Assembly: GCA_937952245.1 (NCBI GenBank)
Contig: CALFYS010000139.1
Span: 1 to 54,956, forward strand
DNA: 54,956 nucleotides
Direction of reading: 5' to 3'
Source: an uncultured Alphaproteobacteria bacterium
GTDB taxonomy: Bacteria; Pseudomonadota; Alphaproteobacteria; Puniceispirillales; UBA1172
In this document: positions 17,877-27,017 of the stretch, in pieces
Layout of the letters: every line of letters begins with the position of its first letter
Numbering within the stretch: position 1 is the stretch's first letter
Made by a program: the position numbers and the translations under genes
The notes under the pieces: model-generated
Told to the model about the DNA's origin: nothing
The model's input: only the letters and a program-made list of their open reading frames with translations
Databases searched by the model: none

Positions 17877-19310
17877 ATGAATACGATCAACAAACCTGCA
17901 CATAAGGCTGCAAACACCAATAAGACCGCGATTGAAACTCATAATCTGGCGGTGCCGCGCAACTCGTTTGTTGAAAATTATATACTTAATTTCACCGCTG
18001 ATGACATTCCTGATCATGTGATCCATCAAGGCAAAAGATGCTTATTGGATTTAATCGGGGTTTTGGCCGCGGGCAGCACTACGCCTCTGGGCAGGATTAT
18101 TTCCAATCATGCCCACCGCCATTTCAACACATCAGAAGGTCAAGAATTGCGCCTGTTGGGGGATGGGCGCGGTTCAAGCGCCTTGGGCGTGGCTTTGGCC
18201 GGCGGGATGATGATCGATTCCATTGATGCCCATGATGGGATGCGCCTCACGAAAGGCCATGCCGGATGCGGCCTTCTGCCCGCTTTGATCGCTTTGCTGG
18301 AATATCAAGAAAAATATGACCAGCACTATCATGATCACGATTTGCTGACCAATTTGATCTTAGGTTATGAAATATCCATTAGGGCAGGGATCGCTTTGCA
18401 TCAATCCGCCGCTGATTACCATACATCAGGGGCGTGGGTGGCGATTGGCGTTGCCGCTTTGGCCAGCCGTATTTTAGGCGGCGATCATGATGAATTATCC
18501 CACGCCATGGGCATTGCTGAATATCACGGCCCCCGCAGCCAGATGATGCGCACGATTGATTATCCCACCATGGTCAAAGATGGCTCCGGTTGGGGGGCAA
18601 TGGCGGGGCTTTCCGCAGGATTCTTAGCCCAAGATGGGTTTACAGGCGCGCCAGCCGTCACCGTCACGGCTGAAACAGAACATGAAATTTGGGCAGACCT
18701 TGGCACGGTTTGGCATATGGTGGATCAATATATCAAACCATGGCCTGTTTGCCGTTGGGCGCAACCTGCTGTCACCGCCGCCATGGATGTCATGGCCAGC
18801 CATGGTCTTTCACCCCAAGATATTGCCCATATTGAAGTCGTGTCTTTCCATGAAGCGGTTCGATTGGCCACCCGCGTCCCTGAAAATACAGAAACCGCGC
18901 AATATTCATTGCCATGGCCGGTGGCGGCGGCGGTATGCCGTGGTCAGGTCAACACAAGTGAGGTTACTGAACCTTTTGATGACCCTCAGATGATCGCCCT
19001 TTCCACGGGCATGACCCTGACCGAAGATGATCGTTATAATGACGCTTTCCCCAGCCAGCGGTTTGCCCATGTCATTTTAACCGCCCATGACGGAAAAACC
19101 TTTACATCCGAGACCACCCAAGCCAATTGGGATCCCAACGCCCCGCCATCAGACCAAGAGATGATTGATAAATTTCACCTTTTGGCGGACCCCGTGATGG
19201 GGCGCAAAAAGGCGGAAGCCTTGGTTGATCTTGTCTTTGGGCTGGATGTCAAAAACCCCAACGCTAATAACGCCAAAGTGATTGTTGATCTGATCAGCAC
19301 AGAATTTTAA
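17877..19310 (+). CDS. MmgE/PrpD family protein
   Basis: 477-residue cytoplasmic protein of the MmgE/PrpD family, which includes 2-methylcitrate dehydratase, cis-aconitate decarboxylase and many uncharacterised hydro-lyase-like members. Typical segments are DDIPDHVIHQGKRCLLDLIGV near residue 42, SIDAHDGMRLTKGHAGCGLLPAL, YHTSGAWVAIGVAALASRIL and KPWPVCRWAQPAVTAAM. The ATG at 17877 has AAGGTGAG seven bases upstream. The MttB-family gene follows after 33 bases, suggesting an operon. No prpB, prpC or acnA neighbour is present, so a methylcitrate-cycle role is unlikely; the substrate is unknown. Confidence 0.85.
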   Translation: MNTINKPAHKAANTNKTAIETHNLAVPRNSFVENYILNFTADDIPDHVIHQGKRCLLDLIGVLAAGSTTPLGRIISNHAHRHFNTSEGQELRLLGDGRGSSALGVALAGGMMIDSIDAHDGMRLTKGHAGCGLLPALIALLEYQEKYDQHYHDHDLLTNLILGYEISIRAGIALHQSAADYHTSGAWVAIGVAALASRILGGDHDELSHAMGIAEYHGPRSQMMRTIDYPTMVKDGSGWGAMAGLSAGFLAQDGFTGAPAVTVTAETEHEIWADLGTVWHMVDQYIKPWPVCRWAQPAVTAAMDVMASHGLSPQDIAHIEVVSFHEAVRLATRVPENTETAQYSLPWPVAAAVCRGQVNTSEVTEPFDDPQMIALSTGMTLTEDDRYNDAFPSQRFAHVILTAHDGKTFTSETTQANWDPNAPPSDQEMIDKFHLLADPVMGRKKAEALVDLVFGLDVKNPNANNAKVIVDLISTEF

Positions 19311-19343
19311 CCCATTAGAGTCGATTTAAATTAAGGTTTAGTG

Positions 19344-20927
19344 ATGAATGAACAACGTGAAATCCCCCTTCAACGCTCAAGACGGCGGTCTCGGAATGGG
19401 GAATCACGCCGCCAGCAAGCTGCTAAAATCCAAAAACAATCCGTGCTCACCCATCAAATCCCTTATCAGCGTGTAGTGAACACCATGGCGCCGATGGCGC
19501 CGCTCAGTGATGATCATATCGAAGCCATTCACCACGCCTCACTTGATGTGATCAGCCGTTTAGGGGTGAAGGTTTTAAGCGCATCCGCCCGCCAGCATTT
19601 GCGCGAACAAGGCTGTATGGTTGATGATGACAGTGAAATTGTCCGCATGGACCCTGCTTTTGTCACGGAAATGGTGGCGAAAGCCCCGGCGGAGTTTACC
19701 TTAACCCCGCGCAACCCTGATCACGCCCTTCATATCGGCGGCAATACGCTTAATTTTGGTCTTGTCTCTGGCCCGCCTAATGTTCATGACGCTGTTAATG
19801 GCCGCCGGGCAGGGACGCTGGATGATTTCAAATCCCTCATCAAAATGGGGCAGTCTTTTAATTGCATTCATTTCATGGGGAATCAGGCGGTTGCCACCAC
19901 CGATTTGCCCGCCAATACACGGCATTTGGACTCGCTTTATGTGACTTTGACGATGAGCGATAAAGTGTCTTCATCCATGTCCATTGGGGCAGGGCGGGTG
20001 CGAGATGCGATTGAAATGTCGGCTATTGCCCGCGGGATTTCCCTTGATGAGATGAAAGCTTCACCCGCGGCCATGACCAATATCAACGTCAACTCCCCTC
20101 GTGTTCTTGACCAAGAAATGTCCGATGCCGCCCTGACCATGGCTGAATTTGGGCAAGCGGTGATCATCACGCCATTCACCTTGATGGGGGCGATGACACC
20201 GGTCAGTTTTGCCGCCGCGCTCACCCAACAAAACGCTGAAGCGCTCTTTACCATTGCCTTGGTGCAATCAAAATTCCCGGGCGCGCCCGTGATTTATGGG
20301 GGATTTACCTCAAATGTTGATATGAAATCAGGCGCGCCAGCCTTTGGTACGCCTGAAAATTCCCGCGCCAATATGGCTGGGGGGCAATTGGCGCGGTATT
20401 ATGGCTTGCCGTATCGCACCAGCGCTTGCAACGCTTCGAACGCCGTCGATGGCCAAGCCGCCTATGAAACGCAGATGGCGTTATGGGGGGCGGTTACTGG
20501 CCATGGCAATTTGATCTATCATGCCGCGGGCTGGCTGGAAGGCGGATTGGTCGCCAGTTTTGAAAAAGTCGTGATGGATTGCGAAATGATTCAAATGATG
20601 ACCAGCCTGATGCAAACCCCTGATATGAGCGCCGAAGAATTTGGCTTTGACGCCATGGAAGATGTTGGTGTTGGGGGGCATTTCTTTGGCACGGAACACA
20701 CGCTTTCTCGTTATAAAACAGCATTTTACGAACCGCTCTTAAGCGATTGGCAGAATCAAGAAAACTGGCAATTATCGGGCAGCATGACAGCAACGGAACG
20801 CGCCACGGTGATCTGGCAGGATGTGTTGAAAACTTTTGAAGCCCCGGCGATTGACCCCGGGATTGAAGACGAACTCTCCGCCTATATGGCCAAACGAAAA
20901 GAAGCCATTGGAACAGGTGAGCCGTAA
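19344..20927 (+). CDS. Trimethylamine methyltransferase (MttB) family protein, non-pyrrolysine
   Basis: 527-residue protein of the MttB superfamily. It has no in-frame TAG, so it is one of the non-pyrrolysine members, some of which demethylate glycine betaine, proline betaine or carnitine. An Arg-rich N-terminus precedes the TIM-barrel core (LGVKVLSASARQHLREQG, MGNQAVATTDLPANTRHLD, VIYGGFTSNVDMKSGAP, HAAGWLEGGLVASFEKVVMDCE). The ATG at 19344 has AAGG seven bases upstream; a GTG at 19341 is possible. No corrinoid protein or corrinoid:folate methyltransferase gene is nearby, so a partner must be encoded elsewhere. Linked to the MmgE/PrpD gene upstream. Confidence 0.88.
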   Translation: MNEQREIPLQRSRRRSRNGESRRQQAAKIQKQSVLTHQIPYQRVVNTMAPMAPLSDDHIEAIHHASLDVISRLGVKVLSASARQHLREQGCMVDDDSEIVRMDPAFVTEMVAKAPAEFTLTPRNPDHALHIGGNTLNFGLVSGPPNVHDAVNGRRAGTLDDFKSLIKMGQSFNCIHFMGNQAVATTDLPANTRHLDSLYVTLTMSDKVSSSMSIGAGRVRDAIEMSAIARGISLDEMKASPAAMTNINVNSPRVLDQEMSDAALTMAEFGQAVIITPFTLMGAMTPVSFAAALTQQNAEALFTIALVQSKFPGAPVIYGGFTSNVDMKSGAPAFGTPENSRANMAGGQLARYYGLPYRTSACNASNAVDGQAAYETQMALWGAVTGHGNLIYHAAGWLEGGLVASFEKVVMDCEMIQMMTSLMQTPDMSAEEFGFDAMEDVGVGGHFFGTEHTLSRYKTAFYEPLLSDWQNQENWQLSGSMTATERATVIWQDVLKTFEAPAIDPGIEDELSAYMAKRKEAIGTGEP

Positions 20928-20950
20928 GAATTGATGAAATATCGAAAGGA

Positions 20951-21024
20951 TGGAGGTCCAGACCGGAATCGAACCGATGTCCACGGCTTTGCAGGCCGCT
21001 GCATAACCACTCTGCCACTGGACC
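20951..21024 (-). tRNA. tRNA-Cys (anticodon GCA)
   Basis: 74-nt cloverleaf on the minus strand: acceptor GGTCCAG pairs with CTGGACC, the anticodon loop CTGCAAA carries GCA, the T loop is TTCGATT and CCA is encoded. It lies 23 bases from the convergent MttB gene; no T-rich terminator hairpin is visible between them. Confidence 0.97.
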
Positions 21025-21039
21025 GCTGAGTGAGTGTTG

Positions 21040-21068
21040 TTCTTAACCGATGGTTATACCTCCGTCAA
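21040..21068 (-). promoter_or_regulatory. Putative promoter of tRNA-Cys
   Basis: On the minus strand TTGACG (21068-21063) and TAAGAA (21045-21040) are 17 bases apart, about 15 bases before the tRNA 5' end. The -10 resembles that of tRNA-Asn. Confidence 0.55.
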
Positions 21069-21243
21069 CATAAGCCTGAAGGCTTTTCCTTAATTTTTAC
21101 AATTCCCGTTTTTTTGCCCCGCCAGCCTGATATTTGCAAATAATGGGGTCATCGCCTTCAGTTGCATCTTTCATTCAGCGCGGGCTTGGGTTATATCAAG
21201 TCTTGTTGTATTGAAATTACACTCTTGGCTGGGGGAAGCCTGA

Positions 21244-21903
21244 ATGTCTGTTTTTGAAGATCGTCGCCGTTTAATGGTTGAATCTCAATTGCGCACCAAC
21301 AAAGTCTCACAAACCGATGTGTTGATGGCGTTTGAACGTGTCGCCAAGGAAAACTTCATTGATGAAGCTTATGCCGCGCTGGCGTATATTGATGAAGACC
21401 TGATGTTGGAAAGAAACCGCTTTATTCTGGAACCCATGGTCTTTGGTCGCTTGGTTCAGGCTTTGGAGCTGAAGAAAACAGATAGTGTTTTGGATATTGG
21501 CGCCACCAGCGGATATTCCACCGCGATCATCTCACATTTGGCGCAATCGGTTGTCGGCATTGAAAGCGATACTGACCTTGCCCGCATGGGGCAAGATAAC
21601 CTGACCCGCGAAGGGATTGATAACGCTGTTATTCTGCAAGGCCAGCATCAAGATGGTTTTGCCAATGAAGCGCCTTATGATGCCATCATCATCGAAGGCA
21701 GTATTGAACAAACCCCGCAGAAATTGCTGGATCAACTCGCGGAAAATGGCCGGTTGGTCACGATTATGCGGGAAAACGCAACTTCCCCGGGCAAAGCTGT
21801 TAAATATGTCCGTTCCGGTGATGGTTTCGCCCATACCAATTTATTTGATGCCCAAACCCCGATGCTGGGTGAATTTGCCAAAGAAAAAGTCTTTTCGTTT
21901 TAA
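21244..21903 (+). CDS. Pcm-like SAM-dependent methyltransferase (divergent paralogue)
   Basis: 219 residues related to protein-L-isoaspartate O-methyltransferase. The SAM loop is VLDIGATSGYSTAI (canonical EIGTGSGYQAA in the second copy at 40523-41161), with acidic IESD after it. The substrate segment HGQTISQP of true Pcm is replaced by RFILEPMV, and the post-motif CAAP region by IEGSIE. It therefore binds SAM but probably has a different substrate. It sits directly before tolC, as annotated Pcm genes do in many alphaproteobacteria. Start ATG at 21244; GGGGGAAG lies just upstream. Confidence 0.75.
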   Translation: MSVFEDRRRLMVESQLRTNKVSQTDVLMAFERVAKENFIDEAYAALAYIDEDLMLERNRFILEPMVFGRLVQALELKKTDSVLDIGATSGYSTAIISHLAQSVVGIESDTDLARMGQDNLTREGIDNAVILQGQHQDGFANEAPYDAIIIEGSIEQTPQKLLDQLAENGRLVTIMRENATSPGKAVKYVRSGDGFAHTNLFDAQTPMLGEFAKEKVFSF

Positions 21904-22013
21904 AACAATTTTTGGTTTTGGGTATTTTCATCCAAGGATTGTGATTTAAGTGTTATCATCAGGGGGTTGCATCATAGGGGGGTGATTTCGCCTTCCGTAA
22001 AGAAAGCCAGAAG

Positions 22014-23411
22014 ATGAAGACAAGCGCATCATTGAAAACATTAAGCCTTACCATTGGGCAAGCGATCAAACAGGGCGCGGCGCTTTCAGTGGCCTTGATG
22101 ATGACAGGAACGCATCTTGCTGCCGCTGATGTGTTCACCATGGAATTGGAAAAATCCATCACCAAATCAGAAAAGATCAACGCGGCGCGGCAAGGGTATT
22201 TATCCGCCCGTGAAAATCTGGTGATCGCGAAGAATGGGCAGGAATGGTCAGCAAATCTTTCGGCGGGTCATAAATATTCAGAAACCTCCACCAATGGCGC
22301 TGAATATCGAGAGACCAACAACCGCGATGTTTCCGTGACCATCAAACGTAATCTTTTTGATGGCGGGCTGGCTTCCGCCGAAGAGACCGTTGCCAGTCTT
22401 CAGCTTGATCTTGCCACAGCGCAAGTCCGATTGGCGGAACAAGATACATTGTCTTCCGCCATTGAAGCTTACACAGGGGTGGTCACCGCAACCGATCAAC
22501 TCCGCATCAGCCAATCGAATGTCGCAAGGCTGGAAGAACATTTGAAAGCCGCCGAAATTCAAGTTGAGGTTGGTGAAAGCACGCCCACCCAATTGGCGGG
22601 TACAAAGGCACGGCTGGCCCGCGCTAATGCTGGTTTGATCCAAGCTGAAACCGCCTTGGCCAATGCCAAAGCACAATATGAATCCGTGATCGGTTCATTG
22701 CCGCTTGGCCTTAAGATGCCGCCGATTGCCAGCAATCTGCCATCATCTGCTTTATCCGCGGGGGATATGGCGCTTCAATCTAGCGCCAGCCATCGCGTTG
22801 CCTTTTTGAATGAACGGATCACCCGCAAAAACATGGATGTGCTGGTGGCGCAGGTTAAACCGAATGTTGATTTCTCACTGGTGGGCAAAACGGTGGATAA
22901 CACCCTCAGCACCCGCGATAGCGAAGAAGTTTCCGCCGCGATTAATTTCAGTATGCCGTTATTCCCCACCGCCAGCGTCAGGGCGAAATCCCGTGGGGTG
23001 GTGGCGGATCACCGCCAATCGCTGTTTAATTTGCAGGACAATCAGCGCAGCACAAGACTGGCCGCTGAAAACGCCTATCGCAATTATGCCGCCAGCGCCG
23101 CTGTTATCACCGCTTATGAAGCGGAATTGGATGCCGCCATCGCTGTCCGTGATGGCACTGAACAAGAAGTTCAATATGGCGAAAAAACAATCTTGGATCA
23201 GCTGGACGCTGAACAGGATGTTGTCTCCGCGCAATTGAACCTATTGGTGGCACGACGTGATTTGGTCAATGCTTCTTATCAATTGAAAGCGGCAATCGGT
23301 GCGCTTTACGTCGATAACCTTGGCTTGATGGGGGCAGGGGCGTTGGTGGATGAACCGCAGATTGAATCACCGCTGGTCGGCCCATATCCGCGGCTGATTT
23401 ATCCGGAATAA
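22014..23411 (+). CDS. tolC: TolC-family outer membrane efflux/type I secretion protein
   Basis: 465-residue outer-membrane channel protein. A signal peptide of about 40 residues (hydrophobic ALSVALMMTGTHLAAA) precedes two repeated helical-hairpin halves rich in Ala, Gln and Glu (AEETVASLQLDLATAQVRLAEQD; VVSAQLNLLVARRDLVNASYQLKAAIGAL). It would form the trimeric exit duct for type I secretion or RND efflux; no inner-membrane partner is encoded nearby. It lies between the Pcm-like gene and the PopZ-like gene in the order usual for the class. Confidence 0.9.
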   Translation: MKTSASLKTLSLTIGQAIKQGAALSVALMMTGTHLAAADVFTMELEKSITKSEKINAARQGYLSARENLVIAKNGQEWSANLSAGHKYSETSTNGAEYRETNNRDVSVTIKRNLFDGGLASAEETVASLQLDLATAQVRLAEQDTLSSAIEAYTGVVTATDQLRISQSNVARLEEHLKAAEIQVEVGESTPTQLAGTKARLARANAGLIQAETALANAKAQYESVIGSLPLGLKMPPIASNLPSSALSAGDMALQSSASHRVAFLNERITRKNMDVLVAQVKPNVDFSLVGKTVDNTLSTRDSEEVSAAINFSMPLFPTASVRAKSRGVVADHRQSLFNLQDNQRSTRLAAENAYRNYAASAAVITAYEAELDAAIAVRDGTEQEVQYGEKTILDQLDAEQDVVSAQLNLLVARRDLVNASYQLKAAIGALYVDNLGLMGAGALVDEPQIESPLVGPYPRLIYPE

Positions 23412-23422
23412 GTGGTTGTTTC

Positions 23423-24241
23423 ATGTCGTGGTGGCGCAAAAAAGCAGATGATGAAGCCGGGGATGACATCCTTGAGCTGAACGATGTTGTCTGGCGCGGC
23501 GTTGATCAAAATGACCGCCTTGATCGCCTGGCCGAAGCGGCAAAACAAACCGATGGCGAATTGCCCGAACCCGGCGAGCGGATTTACCCACCGAAAAAGA
23601 TTCTTCCCACCGTTCCTTTGACCGCGCAACTTACCCCTGATCAGGACGCTGATGACGATATAGCGGCACAAAAAGACGCGCCAGAACAGTTTATTGAAAC
23701 TGAAATCCGCAATCAAATCATCACCGAAGCCATGGATGCTGTCCTGCATTTCCAAAAAGGGCAGGGGCAATCGCCCGATGATGACGATGGCTATGACCAA
23801 GAGGAATTGGAAGCGGCCATTGGTGAGATTGCTGATCAAACATGGGCTCAAGCCCAAGATGAAATCCCTGATGATCATCAGGCTTCACAACTGACAACGC
23901 CGCCCCCCACCATGCCATCACCAAAATCGCCTGATATGTCCGATGCGATCCGTGATGTGGTGGCGGATGAAATTGGGATGTGGCTGAAAGATCATATGCC
24001 AAGGATTATCGCCGAGACCATGGCGCAAGCGTCCCTTGAACAGGCATCCCTTGAGCAAGCTTCCCTTAAAGAGGTCTCTCATCAAGCGGGGCAAAAGAAA
24101 CCTGCCGCCAAAACCAAACCTGCCCCGAAAAAAGTGAAAAAGACAGCCGCCAAAAAAGCCGCTAAAGCCAAAGCCAAACCAAAGGTTCAGGCCAAAGCCG
24201 CTAAAAAATCCGCAAAAAAGAAAAAAACCAAGGCAAACTAG
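23423..24241 (+). CDS. PopZ-like (DUF2497) acidic protein with lysine/alanine-rich C-terminal tail
   Basis: 272 residues. By position between tolC and valS it corresponds to popZ/DUF2497, whose product organises a cell pole and binds ParB in Caulobacter. Residues 1-170 are acidic and Pro/Gln/Asp-rich. Residues about 172-203 (IRDVVADEIGMWLKDHMPRIIAETM) match the pattern of the PopZ C-terminal helix (acidic start, W-L, H-x-P). Unlike Caulobacter PopZ, which ends soon after that helix, this protein continues with three QASLE-type repeats and a 48-residue Lys/Ala/Pro tail (225-272) like histone H1, which could bind DNA. No clear ribosome-binding site precedes the ATG. PopZ homology is by context and a short motif, so moderate. 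Confidence 0.6.
   Translation: MSWWRKKADDEAGDDILELNDVVWRGVDQNDRLDRLAEAAKQTDGELPEPGERIYPPKKILPTVPLTAQLTPDQDADDDIAAQKDAPEQFIETEIRNQIITEAMDAVLHFQKGQGQSPDDDDGYDQEELEAAIGEIADQTWAQAQDEIPDDHQASQLTTPPPTMPSPKSPDMSDAIRDVVADEIGMWLKDHMPRIIAETMAQASLEQASLEQASLKEVSHQAGQKKPAAKTKPAPKKVKKTAAKKAAKAKAKPKVQAKAAKKSAKKKKTKAN
24026..24070 (+). repeat. Three tandem 15-bp coding repeats
   Basis: Three 15-base units (24026-24040, 24041-24055, 24056-24070), each built on CAAGCNTCCCTTGAA with a few changes, encode QASLE-QASLE-QASLK in the PopZ-like protein, between its helical motif and basic tail. Such a short array may vary in copy number. Confidence 0.75.
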
Positions 24242-24340
24242 GCCTTGCGCTGATCGGCAGGGCTTGGCAAAACCGCTTATTATCACTAGAAAAGAACACT
24301 TGTTTATTTGGTCATGGGCTTGGCCCCGCGTGAGGATATG

Positions 24341-26989
24341 ATGCTGAATAAAATTTACGACCCTAAATCGTTTGAAGGGGCTTGGTATAAACGCTGGCAA
24401 GATTCAGGCAGTTTTGCTTGTGACCCGAACAGTTCAGCTGATCCTTACACCATTATGATGCCGCCGCCTAATGTCACGGGATCGTTGCATATTGGCCACG
24501 CGCTGACCTTTACCCTACAGGATATTCTGATCCGCTTTAACCGGATGCGGGGGCGTGATGCGCTTTGGCAACCGGGGATGGATCACGCCGGCATCGCCAC
24601 ACAGATGGTGGTGGAACGGATGCTGGCGGCGGATGGTGTTGACCGCCGTGATCTTGGCCGCGAAAAATTCGTTGAAAAAGTCTGGGAATGGAAAGGCGAA
24701 TCTGGGGGCACGATTAGTCGCCAGTTGCAATCGCTTGGCGCGTCCCCTGATTGGCCACGCGAACGCTTTACCATGGATGACGGTTTATCCGCCGCTGTCC
24801 GCAAAGTCTTTGTTGATATGCACAAAGACGGTTTGATCTATCGCGATAAAAGACTGGTCAATTGGGATCCGAAATTGCTGACGGCGATCTCTGACCTTGA
24901 AGTTGAACAGAAAGAGGTCAATGGCCATTACTGGCATTTGAAATACCCTGTTGATGGCATGGATGGCACGTTCATCACGGTGGCCACCACCCGTCCAGAA
25001 ACCATGCTGGGCGATACCGCGGTCGCGGTTCACCCTGATGATGACCGCTATAAAGATTTGGTCGGCAAAATGGTGCGCCTGCCAATTGTTGATCGCTTGA
25101 TCCCGATTATCGCCGATGAATATTCCGATATGGAAAAAGGCACAGGGGCGGTGAAAATCACCCCCGCCCATGACTTCAATGACTTTGAAGTGGGCAAGCG
25201 CAACAACCTTGAAATGATCAATGTTTTTGATGCTGAAGCGAAATTAAACGAAAACACCCCCGAAGGCTGGCAGGGGATGGATCGCTTTGATGCCCGCAAG
25301 AAAATTGTCAGCAGTTTTGAAGAATTGGGCTTATTGGCCGAAATTGAAAAAACAACCCATACCGTTCCTCATGGGGATCGGTCCGGCGTGCCTGTTGAGC
25401 CGTGGTTGATGGATCAATGGTATGTTGATGCGCATCGTCTGGCGCAACCCGCCATCAAAGCCGTGGAAGATGGCCGTACAAAATTTGTCCCGCAACGTTG
25501 GGAGAAAACATATTTTGAATGGATGCGGAATATTCAACCGTGGTGTGTTTCAAGACAATTGTGGTGGGGGCATCGCATCCCCGCGTGGTATGGGCCTGAT
25601 GGCACGCCATTTGTCGCCATGGATGAAGCCGAAGCCCAAGCCGAGGCCAATCAGCATTACGGCAAAGACGTGACCTTAACCCAAGATGAAGATGTCTTGG
25701 ATACATGGTTTTCGTCTGGTCTTTGGCCGTTTTCAACCTTGGGCTGGCCGGAAAACACAGCCGAATTAAAACGCTATTACCCCGGCGATGTGCTGGTCAC
25801 AGGGTTTGATATTATCTTCTTCTGGGTGGCGCGGATGATGATGATGTCGATGTATTTCATGGATGGCGAAGTGCCGTTTAAGGATGTCTATATCCACGCG
25901 CTGGTGCGGGATGAAAAAGGCCAGAAAATGTCCAAATCCAAGGGCAATGTCATGGATCCGTTGTTGCTCTCTGACCAATATGGCGCGGATGCCTTGCGCT
26001 TTACGCTGGCGGCCATGGCGGCACAGGGGCGGGATATTAAATTGGCGGAAAGCCGGATCGAAGGGTATCGGAATTTCGCCACGAAAATTTGGAACGCCTG
26101 CCGTTTCCTTGAAATGAACGGATGCGAGCCTGCCCTTGATTTTGATCTGACTTCGGTTAAAGACCCGACCAATCTCTGGATCATCAGCGAATTGGCGAAG
26201 GCCGAAGAAAAAACCCGAACAGCCTTATTGGAATATCGTTTCAACGAAGCGGCGGATGGCATTTATAAATTCATCTGGAATCAATATTGCGATTGGTATC
26301 TGGAATTGATTAAGCCTATACTTTCCGGCGGGGATGACATCGACCCTGAATTGATCCGTGAGACGAAAAACACCGCCAGCCGCGTGATCGCTGAAGCCAT
26401 CCGGCTTCTGCATCCGTTTATGCCTTTTATCACCGAAGAACTTTGGGAAAAGGTGTTTAAAGGGGAGGGGATGCTGATCACCTCATCCTGGCCGGAGATT
26501 ACCGCAACAGGCGGTGATGATGCCGCGGCGGAAATCAGTTTTGTTGTTGATCTGATCACCCAAATCCGTTCCATCCGCAATGAAATGAATGTGCCGGTGG
26601 CGGCGAAACCTGAACTGGTGCTGATCAATCCTGATGCGGAAAAGCAAGCGATGATTGATCGCAACCGTCCCGCCATTGAACGTTTGGCACGGGTAGAGGC
26701 GATTAATTCTGGCAGCACCGCGCCGGAACAATCCGCCCAAGGCGTTTCCCAAGGTTTAGAATTTGCCTTGCCATTGGCGGGTATTCTAGACTTTGACGCG
26801 GAACGCGCCCGCCTCAATAAAGATATTAAATCTGCCGAAGGTGAGATTAAAAAACTGGAAGGCAAATTAAACAACCAAGGCTTCTTGGCGAAAGCCCCTG
26901 AAGATGTGGTGGAAGAAAACCGCCGCCGATTAGAAGCTGAAATTGAAACACGCGACCGATTGACCCTTGCCTTAAAGCGGCTTGGTTAA
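24341..26989 (+). CDS. valS: Valyl-tRNA synthetase
   Basis: 882-residue class I aminoacyl-tRNA synthetase charging tRNA-Val. The HIGH motif is in PPNVTGSLHIGHAL near residue 45, and KMSKS is in EKGQKMSKSKGNVMDP near residue 530. The editing domain has the TTRPETMLGDTAVAVHP segment, and a C-terminal coiled coil (ERARLNKDIKSAEGEIKKLEGKL) is typical of ValS. The ATG at 24341 gives the family start MLNKIYDPKSFEGAWYKRW and has GAGGA four bases upstream; ATGs at 24314 and 24338 are alternatives. It is followed closely by ilvD. Confidence 0.95.
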   Translation: MLNKIYDPKSFEGAWYKRWQDSGSFACDPNSSADPYTIMMPPPNVTGSLHIGHALTFTLQDILIRFNRMRGRDALWQPGMDHAGIATQMVVERMLAADGVDRRDLGREKFVEKVWEWKGESGGTISRQLQSLGASPDWPRERFTMDDGLSAAVRKVFVDMHKDGLIYRDKRLVNWDPKLLTAISDLEVEQKEVNGHYWHLKYPVDGMDGTFITVATTRPETMLGDTAVAVHPDDDRYKDLVGKMVRLPIVDRLIPIIADEYSDMEKGTGAVKITPAHDFNDFEVGKRNNLEMINVFDAEAKLNENTPEGWQGMDRFDARKKIVSSFEELGLLAEIEKTTHTVPHGDRSGVPVEPWLMDQWYVDAHRLAQPAIKAVEDGRTKFVPQRWEKTYFEWMRNIQPWCVSRQLWWGHRIPAWYGPDGTPFVAMDEAEAQAEANQHYGKDVTLTQDEDVLDTWFSSGLWPFSTLGWPENTAELKRYYPGDVLVTGFDIIFFWVARMMMMSMYFMDGEVPFKDVYIHALVRDEKGQKMSKSKGNVMDPLLLSDQYGADALRFTLAAMAAQGRDIKLAESRIEGYRNFATKIWNACRFLEMNGCEPALDFDLTSVKDPTNLWIISELAKAEEKTRTALLEYRFNEAADGIYKFIWNQYCDWYLELIKPILSGGDDIDPELIRETKNTASRVIAEAIRLLHPFMPFITEELWEKVFKGEGMLITSSWPEITATGGDDAAAEISFVVDLITQIRSIRNEMNVPVAAKPELVLINPDAEKQAMIDRNRPAIERLARVEAINSGSTAPEQSAQGVSQGLEFALPLAGILDFDAERARLNKDIKSAEGEIKKLEGKLNNQGFLAKAPEDVVEENRRRLEAEIETRDRLTLALKRLG

Positions 26990-27017
26990 ATATCATCAAG
27001 ATATATTGGAGGATCAT

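Noticed and set aside
19344..20927. Pyrrolysine (UAG readthrough) in the MttB-family gene
   Set aside because: The reading frame contains no internal TAG, so it belongs to the non-pyrrolysine branch.
20494..21018. A 174-codon minus-strand frame overlapping the MttB gene
   Set aside because: It begins inside tRNA-Cys and is antisense to MttB, so it is spurious.
24230..24250. Hairpin at the end of the PopZ-like gene as a terminator
   Set aside because: CAAGGC/GCCTTG arms exist but there is no T-tract, and valS follows closely in the same direction.
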